From Phaeoceros laevis (lineage: Eukaryota > Anthocerotophyta > Anthocerotopsida > Notothyladales), in contig JBNGIQ010008974.1 of the NCBI GenBank assembly GCA_049999765.1, forward strand, positions 1 through 26,412: a stretch of 26,412 nucleotides of DNA, written 5' to 3'. How positions within the stretch are numbered: the stretch's first letter is position 1; every line of letters begins with the position of its first letter. The position numbers and the translations under genes were made by a program. Below the pieces are notes generated by a model, which made no database searches, had not been told where the DNA came from, and was given only the letters and a program-made list of their open reading frames with translations. Shown here in pieces: positions 1-9,180 of the stretch.

Positions 1-1
1 T

Positions 2-433
2 ACCACAGAGGCTGACCAACCTGCTGCTGCTGTGACGGTGGCACACACTTTGACAGTAGAGGAGCTCTTGTTGCCAGATGACAACAATATCGATCCTCGT
101 AAGCCAGGGCCAGGTGCAAGTGTTGAGTCACTTAATGATCAGGACAGAGACACCTTGAAAAAGTTCTTCATGGATACTGTGCTCACTGTGACGTTTCACC
201 TGTATCAAGATTTTTCAACCCCGTTAAAAGAGATAGATATCAGAGTGAGGGCAAACTATGGGCTGCAAACGTTTGATGAATCAGCAATGGCACCACGTGA
301 CACCAAGTTTCAATCCTTCGGACTGCTCCGACCATCGTTTGAGGCTATGGATAGGGCCGCTAGTTGGTTCAGGCAAACCACAGATCACTCCACCCACGTG
401 TACTACTGGGAGTCAAGTAGCAAGGGGACATAG
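2..433 (+). CDS. 3' end of an unidentified gene (5' cut by window edge)
   Basis: The frame is open from the left edge to a TAG at 431-433, giving about 143 visible residues, so the true start lies outside the window. The first ATG is well inside, which argues that this is a C-terminal part and not a whole small gene. The peptide is mildly acidic at first (motif TVEELLLPDDNNIDP). It then has a segment TLKKFFMDTVLTVTFHLYQDF that could be an amphipathic helix, and ends in an aromatic, Ser-rich tail (STHVYYWESSSKGT). I recognise no domain. It could be the last exon of a host gene or a piece of a transposon protein. A TAA microsatellite follows 50 bp downstream. Confidence 0.35.
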   Translation, partial: TTEADQPAAAVTVAHTLTVEELLLPDDNNIDPRKPGPGASVESLNDQDRDTLKKFFMDTVLTVTFHLYQDFSTPLKEIDIRVRANYGLQTFDESAMAPRDTKFQSFGLLRPSFEAMDRAASWFRQTTDHSTHVYYWESSSKGT

Positions 434-481
434 TTTTTATGACAGGCGTCATAGTCTTTATGGCTGCATACGCCTTATGAT

Positions 482-507
482 TAATAATAATAATAATAAT
501 AATAATA
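482..507. repeat. TAA trinucleotide microsatellite
   Basis: Eight uninterrupted TAA units and a partial ninth lie just downstream of the gene fragment at the left edge. The rest of 434-675 holds no gene that I can see. Confidence 0.9.
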
Positions 508-675
508 CGTAGCAAGGGGAGGACAACTGTGTGTGACCGCAGGGTGGTGGCTCGGTTCCGGTCTACCTAAGCAGGCAAATGAGGGCAGATTATCGACTCA
601 GATGGCGGTACTCAAGCATCCCTCATCATTCCGCAACCGCATAGGGAACTGCTAGCAGCTGCTGCTGCAGTCGGT

Positions 676-3264
676 TCACCAGTAGCCGCCGCAGGAACAC
701 TTTCCGTCTTTGAAGACATGAAAGCGGGTTGCGTCTCTGCAGATTATAGTTCGTTGCTCGATCGTTGCAATGAGCGCGGTGGCCCTGTGACAATCCTCAC
801 ATACCCGCAGATTCTTTACCACGCGTATGGTGGTCCCTTCAGGTGTTCTAAGTAGGGCATAGGCTATGGCCGTCCTCTCACTGTGTCCACACAGAGCGCC
901 CTCTTTCTCGTCCTCGGGGATGTCTCGCAACACCGAGTCAAGGTGGGGAACATACCCTAGTTTCTTCATTTTGGGCAGAAGATCTTCTACCAGCTTTGCG
1001 TGTATGTCTTGGCTACTGGGATGCCCTCGATCAGCCACCGCAAAAATGTGCGTAATTCCCTGCAAGTCCGTCCACCGGCTCTGCCCCGGTTGCTTCCATG
1101 CCCGTAGCTTCACTCTCAGTGCTTGCATCGCGTTGGCCTCCTCCCGCATGTGAGCAGCAGCGTAAATGTTTGACATCAAAACATATATGGCCGCATCGTC
1201 TCTGTTCAACCTAACAGCGCACTCGAATGCATGTCTCCCAAGTTCCACATCACCCCACTTTCTACAAGCAGCCAACATGCATCTCCAGACAGCACTGTTG
1301 GGTATCCAGGGCATCGTCCTCACCATCTCCGTCGCCTTGGCCAGGTGGCCTGCACGGCCCAGGAGATCAATTACGCAAGTGAAGTGTTTAATCGTGGGAG
1401 TGATGCCGTACTTTCCGCTCATAAGCATGAAGTAGCTCTGGCCCTTTTCCACTAGACCCACATGACTGCATGCAGTCAGGACACCAAGAAATGTGAGGCC
1501 GTTTGGCTGTGCGCCCTCCTGCTCCATCCTAAGAAACAAGTCAAAGACAAGGTCACTCTGTCCTAAATGAGCATAACCAGAGATCAGTGTGTTCCATGCC
1601 ACCGTGGTTCGTCTGGGCATCGCTTCAAACACCTGGAGGGCATCCACCATGCTCCCACACTTACCATACATGTCAATCAGACTATCCGCCACAAAGGAGT
1701 CAACTACCTGTGAACCAGCCTTCAAAATCTGGGAATGAATTTCCTTCCCTTTCTCCAATCCTGCCAGGCTACCGCAAGCGTTAAGTGCACCGACATAGGT
1801 CCGGCCATCGGGCACCACACCTTCCTGCTGCATCTGGGAGTACAATAGTAAAGCCACTTCACCCTTGTCCACCTGGGCGTACCCCACAATCAATGCAGTC
1901 CAAGAAACCACGTCACGACGAGACATCGACTCAAAGATGCGCCTGGCCTCTTCCACGCTCCCACATTTCGCGTACGCATCCACTAGCATTGTCCCTACAA
2001 ACACATTCTTCTCGAGCTTCGCTTTCCGAACAGAAGCGTGGATGGATCTGACAGTATGCAGACACCGTTGATTCACAGCTACCCTTTCCCCTTCGCTCCC
2101 GTCTTCCGATCCTGCAAGGCTGCTACAAGCCTTTAGTGCACTGACATATGTGCGGCTATCGGGACCCACACCTTCCTGTTGCATCCTGGTGTACAGATGT
2201 AAGGCTTCCTCACCCTTGTCCATCTGGGCATACCCCGAAACAAGAGCATTCCAGGAAACCACGTCTCGACGAGGCATCTTCTCAAACACCCCCCTAGCAT
2301 CCTCCAAGCTGCCACACTTCCCATACACATCCACCAGGACGGTGCCCACAAACAAACTTGACTCAGACTTCCCGTTCCTAACGTCCCTGTGGATAGATCG
2401 AACAGTCTCAAGACATCTTTCTTTTACAGCTATGCCATCACGTTCTCCCCTCTCTTGCAATTCTGCCAGGCGACCACAACCTTTAAGCACACTAACATAT
2501 GTCCAGCTATCAGGTACCACACATTCTGTTTGCATTCGGGTGTACAATCGCAAAGCCTCTTCACCCTTGTCAATCTGAGAGTATCCTAAGATCCTGGCAT
2601 TCCAAGAAACCACATCACGACGACACATCTTCTCAAATACCAGCCTGGCATCCTCCAGGCTCCCACATTTTGCATAGGCATCGACTAGCATGTTCCCCAC
2701 AAACACATCCGACTCAAACTCCACCTTCTTAATATCTGCATGGATGGCTGTCACCATTTGCAGACATCGTTCCTTGACAGAATTACTATCAGCTTTTTTC
2801 ATATATTTGGATTCTGCTAGCTTGCTACAAGCTTTGAGCACACCCACGTAAGTTCGGGCACCTGGTTCCACACCCTCCTGTTGCATTCGGGTGTATAGCT
2901 GCAAAGCCTCTTCAGCCTTGTCCATCTGGGCATACCCCAAGATTATGGCTGTCCAGGAAACAGCATCCCGATGGGGCATCTTCTCAAAAGCATTCCTTGC
3001 GTCCACCAGACTCCCACATTTTGCATACACATCTACCAGCATTGTGCCCACATATATATCCGACCCAACGCCACTTGTGATCGCATCTGCATGAATTCGC
3101 TTGGTAGTATACAGGTCCCTCAAGATAGCGCATGCTTTGAGTAGAGTGATAAAGGTGTTTCGGCTCGGTTGCGCTCCATTTTTACGCATCTCCTCATACA
3201 TTTTAAGAGCCTCACTACTTCGCCCACACTTGACATGCTGAGAAATTAGAGCCATCCAGCTCAT
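676..3264 (-). CDS. PPR protein, PLS-E-DYW class, canonical C-to-U type
   Basis: 862 residues. Proteins of this class bind one organellar transcript site through PPR repeats and deaminate a cytidine with the DYW domain. P-L-S repeats fill residues 1-600; four (Y/F)VGxxLVDxYxKCG motifs start at 71, 188, 305 and 422, exactly 117 residues apart, because each L-type region has an extra ~15-residue charged insert (around 153-170, 268-287 and 387-404, with K/N-x-RCLxT/MV). A fifth unit at 524 lacks the insert. E motifs follow from about 630. In the DYW domain I see the PG box (LGYVP, 769-773), HSE at 794-796, CxxC at 822-825, and C856/C858 before the end GYW in place of DYW. The ATG at 3264 is preceded by an in-frame TGA (18 bp upstream), and the protein starts inside a PPR repeat with no transit peptide, so an upstream exon or a 5' frameshift is likely. 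Domain calls are by eye. Confidence 0.93.
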   Translation of the reverse strand: MSWMALISQHVKCGRSSEALKMYEEMRKNGAQPSRNTFITLLKACAILRDLYTTKRIHADAITSGVGSDIYVGTMLVDVYAKCGSLVDARNAFEKMPHRDAVSWTAIILGYAQMDKAEEALQLYTRMQQEGVEPGARTYVGVLKACSKLAESKYMKKADSNSVKERCLQMVTAIHADIKKVEFESDVFVGNMLVDAYAKCGSLEDARLVFEKMCRRDVVSWNARILGYSQIDKGEEALRLYTRMQTECVVPDSWTYVSVLKGCGRLAELQERGERDGIAVKERCLETVRSIHRDVRNGKSESSLFVGTVLVDVYGKCGSLEDARGVFEKMPRRDVVSWNALVSGYAQMDKGEEALHLYTRMQQEGVGPDSRTYVSALKACSSLAGSEDGSEGERVAVNQRCLHTVRSIHASVRKAKLEKNVFVGTMLVDAYAKCGSVEEARRIFESMSRRDVVSWTALIVGYAQVDKGEVALLLYSQMQQEGVVPDGRTYVGALNACGSLAGLEKGKEIHSQILKAGSQVVDSFVADSLIDMYGKCGSMVDALQVFEAMPRRTTVAWNTLISGYAHLGQSDLVFDLFLRMEQEGAQPNGLTFLGVLTACSHVGLVEKGQSYFMLMSGKYGITPTIKHFTCVIDLLGRAGHLAKATEMVRTMPWIPNSAVWRCMLAACRKWGDVELGRHAFECAVRLNRDDAAIYVLMSNIYAAAHMREEANAMQALRVKLRAWKQPGQSRWTDLQGITHIFAVADRGHPSSQDIHAKLVEDLLPKMKKLGYVPHLDSVLRDIPEDEKEGALCGHSERTAIAYALLRTPEGTTIRVVKNLRVCEDCHRATALIATIEQRTIICRDATRFHVFKDGKCSCGGYW

Positions 3265-3675
3265 TCTGCCGGTGCTCTTTCAAGCCACGAACCTTGTACT
3301 GTCTGCGTTCACCAGCAAAGCTTTCACTACAAACTCTTGTGAACAATGGTTGCTTTTGCAGCCCCTGTGTCGCCCACTGTGGATTGCAGTCCTCTGTCCA
3401 AAGAGCCTCCTTGGTAATCTTATGTCTTAAATCGGAAGACCTAAGATGGAGCTGATCATACGATCACCCGAAATGTAAGTCCACCAACGCTTCGCAAACA
3501 TCAACAAAAACTGCAAAGAGACTGGTATCAACCCCTTACATCGCTTCTACTGTTATCCCACCAGTGTATCGAATCTTGGAGATAATTTTGCCATAGGACA
3601 TCCACATTGGCGTTGGCCTCGTTGGACTCCAAGCCTACAACCACAGATCAAATTATTAGGCCAGTCACCAGTACC
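3265..3675 (-). other. Upstream region of the DYW PPR gene with a leader-like coding remnant
   Basis: On the minus strand at 3398-3436 a frame reads SDLRHKITKEALW. It matches SPDFRHKEYKEALW in the leader of the PPR pseudogene (7077-7118). The frame stays open to the PPR start but is offset by one base from the PPR frame. Either an intron joins them, or a single-base indel has cut off the original N-terminus. A good 3' splice site (ccggcag) ends one base before the ATG at 3264, but I could not identify a donor. I see no other gene here. Confidence 0.45.
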
Positions 3676-4215
3676 GTGCAATGAAAACTTGTGTGAGACT
3701 GAACATACCGAACCGAGTCCAGCTTTGCCCTCCTGCAAAAGCTTGGGCATGGCTTGCACCCATGCAGGGCCAAGCTCGTTACCAAGCGACAAGTCTTCTC
3801 CTGTTTCTGCTTGCTCAAGGTCGGACCCCTTCAAATGTTACTAGAACAATCATCGCCAAGCGGCAGCTGCGATGTCGAGGTGCACAATTCCTGGAAGACA
3901 GATTTATGTTGAAACGCATATGGCTACCCAGTTCACTTCTACCGTCCCACCACTGTTTAGGGACCTTCTACAGCTGCGGTGCCTGCGAATCAAAACGGTA
4001 TCGACAAGCTCACCTTGAATCGACTTGCTTTCCCTTGTATCGCTTTCCAACCGGCCATGTATCTGGTTTTGCGTTGAGGACGCACGGATGGCTTCCGCCT
4101 GCTGTCCGACGCAGCCGGGCGTTGCCTGTCGTTGCCTCGATTCCATCCTCGGGATGCAAACTAGCGACGCACCCTAGCTTGGCCACGCTCAGAGACACCA
4201 TTCCTGTCAGCCTGG
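3676..4215. repeat. ~0.5 kb direct repeat, copy 1
   Basis: Copy 1 starts at GTGCAATGAAAACT and ends at GTCAGCCTGG, exactly at the N gap. It aligns along its whole length with 4316-4824, with scattered substitutions and a few small indels. By eye I judge identity near 85-90 percent. No coding sequence is convincing: frames that cross the gap exist on the plus strand but match nothing I know. Confidence 0.8.
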
Positions 4216-4315
4216 NNNNNNNNNNNNNNNNNNNNNNNNNNNNNNNNNNNNNNNNNNNNNNNNNNNNNNNNNNNNNNNNNNNNNNNNNNNNNNNNNNNNN
4301 NNNNNNNNNNNNNNN
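4216..4315. other. Assembly gap of exactly 100 N
   Basis: One hundred consecutive N lie between two homologous sequences. A round 100 usually marks a gap of unknown true size, so the number and spacing of repeat copies here are not known. Confidence 0.98.
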
Positions 4316-4824
4316 AGCGTGCAATGAAAACTCATGTCAGTCTGAACATACCGTACCGAGTCCAGCTTTCCCCTTCTGCAAAAACTTGGGCATGGCTTGC
4401 ACCCATGCAGAGCCAAGGTCGTTACCACGACAAGTCTCCTCCTGTTTCTGCTTGTTCAAAGTCGGGCCACTTCAAATGTTACTCGAACACTCATCGCCAA
4501 GCGGCCGCTGCGATCTCGAGGTGCAGAATTCCTGGAAGACAGATTCAGAAATGTTGAAACGCGTACGGCTACCCAGTTCACTTCTACTGTCCCACCACTG
4601 GGTAGGGAGGGACCTTCTACAGCTGCGGTGCCTGCGACTCAAAACGGCATTGACACGCTCACCTTGAATCGCCTTGCTTTCTCTTGTATTGCTGTTCAAC
4701 CGACCATGTATCTGGTTTTGCGTTGAGGACGCAGTTGTCGTTGCGTCGATTCCTTCCTCGGGCTGCTCGCTAGCGATGCACCCTAGCTTGGCCACGCTCA
4801 GAGACACCATTCCTGTCAGCCTGG
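4316..4824. repeat. ~0.5 kb direct repeat, copy 2
   Basis: This is the second copy of the unit at 3676-4215. It lacks about 35 bp present in copy 1 just before the common TTGCxTCGATTCC segment. The sequence CAGTCACC occurs just before copy 1 (3662) and directly after copy 2 (4825), which is compatible with a tandem array whose unit boundary lies there. The stretch 4825-5017 holds nothing further that I can recognise. Confidence 0.8.
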
Positions 4825-5017
4825 CAGTCACCGTCGCTCACACTTTGCCTGCATGTTATGCGGACACCCCTTCTGAGTGTCTTGCGAGCAATGCCACTGG
4901 TTCTACTACAGATTTGAGTAGGACGAATGTGCATATGCATATCTATATATCTTAAGTAGCTTACTAACTGATGATGGATGCGGTGGAACTGCTTCAGTAG
5001 GCAATTTTTCTTCTCGC

Positions 5018-7385
5018 TCAATGTCGACCCTTACAGCTACAGGACCCTGCCTCGAATCGATGCACAAGGTATGCATCCCTTACGACGATGTCCCTCTTTC
5101 CACCCTGGACATAATCTCGGTGGAAGAGTGGCAGTCCCTGCACATCCGCAGGTTTTTGGTTACCAGAGGTGTACCATCGGGAGTGTTCAAGAGACCAAAC
5201 GCCAAAGCTAGCTTCTCAGCATGCCCACACAATTGATCGTCCTTCTCCTTCTCAGACACTGGCTTCAACACCAGCTCAGTGTGTGGTATATGGCTCCCTT
5301 CCTCCTTCAAACGTTCATTTGTGCTCCGAACCTTACATGAGATGTCATTCCTTTCATCCCCCACAACAAACGTATGCACCTGTTTGTTCACCTCAATGCC
5401 TGCCACTGCAGGTTTCTTGTTAGCTCCTGCCAATCTTCTCAACCTTTCAATTCTATCTACATCCGCCCACCTATCTGCATCTGCGTACATACTGGCCATG
5501 AGTACATATGCACCGGCATACTGAGGATCCAGCTCAACAACTCTTTCAAAACACCGTGTTCCCCGTTCTATATCCCCATGACTCTTGCAGGCATTCAGCA
5601 ATGACATGAACCCAACAGCATCGTTCTTGCACCCAATTGATAACAGCATCATCTCTCTGCCTCACCTAAATGGCCTGCCCGTCCAAGGAGATCAACCATG
5701 CAATTATAATGCTCAGTTGTTGGGTTGAGGCCATGCTGTGTCACCATAGCATCAAAATACTGTCGACCCTTACTGACAAACCCCGCAGTACTGCATGCTA
5801 CAAGAAGGCAAGTAAATGTGGCATCATCAGGCTGAACACCAGCCAGCATCATCTCTTCGAAACAGGCAATTGCCTTGTACCCTTCATTGTTTGTACTGTA
5901 CGCACTTATCATGGCAGTCCATGTTACTGCATTCCTTGTCGACAGACTGTAGAGCACTTTGCGTGCATCTTCCAACTGGCCACATTTTGCGTACATATTT
6001 ACGAGGCAAGTTCCCAGTACTATGTCACCTTCAAGCAGTCCTCTTTTCACGATCCCTGAATGCAGCTGCCTGCCCTGCTGTTCAGCACCAGCACTTGCAC
6101 AAGCCTTCAGGAGGCAAACATACTTAACACGGTCTGCTAAAGTCAGGCCCTCCTGCTCCATACTTGCTTACAATGTAAGTGCCTGGGGACCGAGCCCATG
6201 CTCAGCGTACCCATTTATCATGACAGTCCACGTTATCGCATCCCTTGTGGACAGACTGTCAAACAGCTTGCGTGCATCTTTCAACTTGCCACACTTCGCA
6301 TACCCAGCGATCATGGCATTCCATGTCACTGCATCCCTTGTGACCTTAGTGTCAAAAACCCTGCGTGCATCTTCCAATTCACCACATTTTGCATACATGT
6401 CCACCAGGCAGTTGCAAACAAAAGAATCGTGCTGAAGACCACTGTCCAACACATCAGCGTGCACCTGCCTGCCAGATTCCACATCTTCGGCTCTTGCACA
6501 AGCATGCAGGGCAGCGACAAAGATGTGACCATTGGGCTCCAAACTTGAGCTACGCATCTTATGGTACAGTTTAATGGCCTGACTAGGTTTCCCCTGTTCA
6601 GCATGTGCAGATATAATGGAGAACCACACGAAAACATCAGGTTTGGCCACCCTTTTGAACACCTTTATTGCCTCCTGTAACCGGCCTAGACATGCATACA
6701 TGCGCAAGAGATGGTTTCCCAGAAATGCATTGGATCCATGCTCAAGCTTGACAGTGAGATCATCAAGTCGTCGTCCCAACACCAGATTTTTCTCAGCCCC
6801 ACATCGCCGGATGACTCTGTACAGGAGGGAAGTGGACACACGACATTGTGTGTCCACTAAGTCACTCAATGCGTCAACTACTCTGCTTAACTGCCCATTC
6901 GCGCATAGTTCGTATACCGCCGGAGCAGTTGCGTACCCTTAGCACTCTGCCGCCGTCGGAGCGCCAAAATTGTGGTGCAACAAGAGGTTGGATGTCGGCT
7001 GAGCAGACCGTCCAATCCGCCTCTCCAACACAGTCAGCTGCGCATCCGCCCTTTCAGGCTTGTAGGAGTTGTTCAGCCACAGGGCCTCCTTGTACTCCTT
7101 GTGCCTGAAGTCAGGAGAGCGGGCGCTTTTCTTGTTCCTCCTGCAGTCACACCACAACGTGGGGCACAAATAATTCCGCCTCCCCACCAACCCTTGCCGC
7201 TCTACTGATCTGCTACTGTCCGGTATGCATAGCTTGGCTGCTAAGCAGCTGCAGGGCACGAGTGTGTGGCTTGTGTCAACCCATTGCCTCGGGGGCAAGT
7301 TCAAACGCCGCTCCAGCTCCTGGGTGTGGGTGTGGGTGTGGGTCTGCTCTCCAGCTGTTAGCATCCAAAACAGTTGATGTTGCAT
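5018..7385 (-). pseudogene. PPR protein pseudogene, DYW:KP class
   Basis: A disabled relative of the gene at 12583-14631. From the ATG at 7385 an N-terminal leader of 148 codons (His-Thr run from a microsatellite, then DFRHKEYKEALW) runs into a TAA at 6939-6941. The same frame goes on with ELCANGQLS, which matches the start of the PPR gene at 24000, and with PLS repeats to a second TAA at 6168-6170, where relatives have Tyr in LYASM. It resumes in frame to about 5650, where one base is gained or lost after LGEAER. It continues in a second frame through E motifs, VLKP and GHAEKLALAFGLL to about 5095, where another shift is needed to reach VRDAYLVHRF, GSCSCKGRH and a TGA at 5018-5020. The KP residues, HAE and CRDCH are still readable. 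One Leu of the usual PLLVTKN is missing. Confidence 0.88.
7321..7342. repeat. TGTGGG hexanucleotide microsatellite
   Basis: Nearly four units of a GT/G-rich hexamer lie inside the leader of the PPR pseudogene. On the minus strand they encode alternating Thr-His, which explains the odd run in that leader. Confidence 0.85.
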
Positions 7386-7560
7386 CGCGTTGGGGGTGCG
7401 CTATTGTAGGTGGAGCAAGTGGCAGGGGTTCTCAGGAGTAGACTAGTACGGTAGCAGTCCAGTGCATGATGGTTGCAGGAATCCAACGTGCCAAGCTGTT
7501 GAAGATCAGAAGATCAGGAGCACAACAAGCCGAACTCACAATCTCAAAAGGGCTTAAAAC
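7386..7560. other. Spacer between PPR pseudogene and tRNA
   Basis: No gene is visible. An A-tract at 7556-7559, TTTT on the minus strand, begins two bases past the tRNA 3' end and can serve as its Pol III terminator. Confidence 0.6.
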
Positions 7561-7632
7561 TGTGACTGCTGGGATTCGAGCCCAGGTCTCCACGGCCACA
7601 ACGTGGAATTCTTACCACTAAACTACAGCCAC
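7561..7632 (-). tRNA. tRNA-His: tRNA-His (anticodon GTG), nuclear type
   Basis: Read on the minus strand, this is a complete 72-base cloverleaf. The acceptor stem GTGGCTG pairs with CAGTCAC, with one G-U pair. The D arm holds the A box (TAGTTTAGTGG). The anticodon stem CCACG/CGTGG encloses the loop TTGTGGC, giving GTG at 7597-7599. The T arm holds the B box (GGCTCGAATCC), and the discriminator is A. There is no intron and no encoded CCA, as expected for a nuclear gene. G(-1) would be added after transcription. A TTTT terminator follows two bases downstream. It closely matches the plant tRNA-His consensus as I know it. Confidence 0.96.
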
Positions 7633-7788
7633 ATCCTTACAGCTTGTATTTTGAAGCATTAAATGTACTTATTGCATTTGTGCTTCTATGAGTTCTTTCA
7701 AAGTTCGTGAACCATACATGCACAGACCATTTTCTAATAGAGGGACTCAAACATCACCCCGTCAACCTCGACCGGGCACCCCGTGAAG

Positions 7789-7935
7789 TACGGAAGGCCC
7801 GGTAGAAATTAGCTGGTAATTATTAATTGGTAAATGTCAGTTTAAAACAATTTTTACCAGGTCTTTCCAAAATCAAACTAATATCTTATATTTATTAAAA
7901 AATTATTTTAAATATAGATTAATCTGTATTATATC
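7789..7935. repeat. Outer terminal inverted repeat, left
   Basis: An AT-rich terminal segment with the words CTGGTAATTA and AATTGGTAAAT, matched in inverted orientation at 10438-10642. It ends inward at the common sequence AATATAGATTAATCT. Confidence 0.85.
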
Positions 7936-8179
7936 TCGGGTCGACCGTAAATATGTTTGATATCCACGCATAGAACATGTGTGAATGTCTATATATGAAA
8001 ACCAGGGGACGCAAATAGATACCCAAGTCTTGTGGAGTTCTTCTTTGTTTCTTACAAGGTTTGGAATATTAAGCATTGAAAGGTTTGTCTTTGATTATCT
8101 CTGTAATATATTGTCCTCTCATTGTAACATATCAAACTAGTGTAGAACCCGTCGACATCGATGGCAATCACCCGTCCCT

Positions 8180-8218
8180 CCACCCATCCCAAGTTAGACA
8201 TATAAAAAATTTAAACCA
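8180..8218. repeat. 39-bp internal Helitron repeat, copy 1
   Basis: It begins CCACCCATCCCAAG and ends TTTAAACCA. It matches 8388-8426 with two mismatches. Confidence 0.85.
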
Positions 8219-8387
8219 TTAATTTTCTATGTAGTGGAGTAGGCCATGTGGTTGGGTTCTTCGAGTGGGGAGGGCAGATCCTAGGTTCAGCTCGTAGGAT
8301 TGCCATTGTTTTACCCCGCGCTCGCGTGTGGTCGCGCTCCCTCTCGCAGCCCCGCGGTCGCGCTCCCTCTCGCGACCGCGCGCGAGC

Positions 8388-8426
8388 CCACCCATCCCAA
8401 CTTAGAGATATAAAAAATTTAAACCA
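8388..8426. repeat. 39-bp internal Helitron repeat, copy 2
   Basis: Second copy of the 39-bp unit. Between and after the copies are four variants of a ~18-bp GC-rich word ending in GCTCCCTC. A shorter relic of the unit tail (AATTTAAACCA) lies near 8592-8604. Confidence 0.85.
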
Positions 8427-8610
8427 TGGTCGTGCTCCCTCCCGCGGTCGTGCTCCCTCTCCGGATTGAAGTGAGAGTATGTCACAGCCCCAAACAACAC
8501 ATAGAGAGAGCATGGTTACACACACACAAAACGCGCGCTCACAGTCTCTAATTAAAAGGAACAACGGCGGAATCCGCCCATTCATCCCTCAGAATTTAAA
8601 CCATTTAAAC

Positions 8611-8643
8611 ACACTCTCTCTCTCCCTATTGTAGAGAGAGTGT
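8611..8643. repeat. Perfect 11-bp-stem hairpin in the Helitron 5' region
   Basis: ACACTCTCTCT pairs with AGAGAGAGTGT around an 11-base loop. It lies about 22 bp from the Helitron 5' end. Confidence 0.85.
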
Positions 8644-8701
8644 CCTATCTTTTTATAATATAAGATCTATTGATTTCCATAGTTTTTTCTGGATGCTTGT
8701 A

Positions 8702-9180
8702 GATGCGTCCTCAATCACAGGTTTGGAATTGTTTCACCACAGCAACTAGATCCGGCAAGAGCGACCGGAATATAGCACAATGCAACTTTTGTTCAGCACA
8801 TGTTCAACCTCAACCACAGAGGATGGAAGCACATCTCTCTGAAGTCCTGTAAGGATGTCAATGAAGATGCAAAAGACCATGTGCAAGAATTGGTTGATAA
8901 AAGAAATAAGCCTCAAAATTCATAGCCAGATGAAGCACATCAATCATCTCAAGAAGAATTTCAAGTAGAATCAAGTCAGAGGCACCCAGAAACCATGCCG
9001 GTGACCAAACGTCCCCGAGCTCTTGAGTCCAACAAAATCAATGTGCAGTTTGAGAGTCGGAAAATGGAGCCTACATTCTTGGTAACATTCCATCTGCGTT
9101 TGTTATGAACCCATATTTTATCAAGTTCTATCAAGCGCTTCGTCCATCCTACATACCACCAGAATGGAAGGGGGCCTTTC
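8702..9180 (+). pseudogene. Degenerate BED zinc-finger fragment of hAT transposase, left arm
   Basis: This is homologous to the frame at 9220-9723 in inverted orientation. The start is MRPQSQVWN-like, then come CNFC and EAHL. The frame is broken by an extra base after AGCACATCTC, and a TAG replaces a Ser codon near 8922. About 40 bp present in the right-arm copy are missing. The arm continues to NPYFIKFYQ and, in the loop, to PSYIPPEW, which resembles the P-x-Y-x-P-P segment after the N-P-x-F stretch of plant hAT transposases. It was probably captured from, or left over from, a larger hAT protein. Confidence 0.7.

Larger units (their letters stand above)
8137..8665 (-). mobile_element. Non-autonomous Helitron, 529 bp, nested in the foldback element
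   Basis: On the minus strand the insert begins TCTTATATTATAAAAAG and ends GGGTTCTACACTAG. This is a Helitron-like 5' TC and 3' CTAG, lying between host A and T. The homologous right arm (rc of 9740-9775) is uninterrupted at this point, and removing 8137-8665 restores the same sequence (AATCAATAGATTTGATATG against AATCAATAAATTTGATATG). This fixes both ends without a target duplication, as expected for a Helitron. The usual subterminal 3' hairpin is weak. Inside are two 39-bp repeats, GC-rich tracts (GGTCGCGCTCCCTCTCGC variants) and an 11-bp-stem hairpin near the 5' end. It has no coding capacity. Confidence 0.87.

Noticed and set aside
866-3094. Many plus-strand frames opposite the PPR gene
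   Set aside because: They are antisense shadows of the repeat-rich PPR coding sequence.
3681-4667. A 328-codon plus-strand frame spanning the N gap
   Set aside because: A third of it is unknown bases or repeat sequence, it has no motif, and the gap size is arbitrary.
5649-5655. An intron joining the two PPR frames near 5650
   Set aside because: The protein alignment is continuous across the shift with no extra DNA to remove. A one-base indel is sufficient.
6168-6170. The in-frame TAA in the PPR pseudogene as programmed readthrough or recoding
   Set aside because: Another stop and two frameshifts occur in the same locus, so simple decay explains it better.
8180-8470. CRISPR-like array from the repeated words in the Helitron
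   Set aside because: There are only two long copies with unequal spacing, in plant nuclear DNA, and a mobile element explains them.
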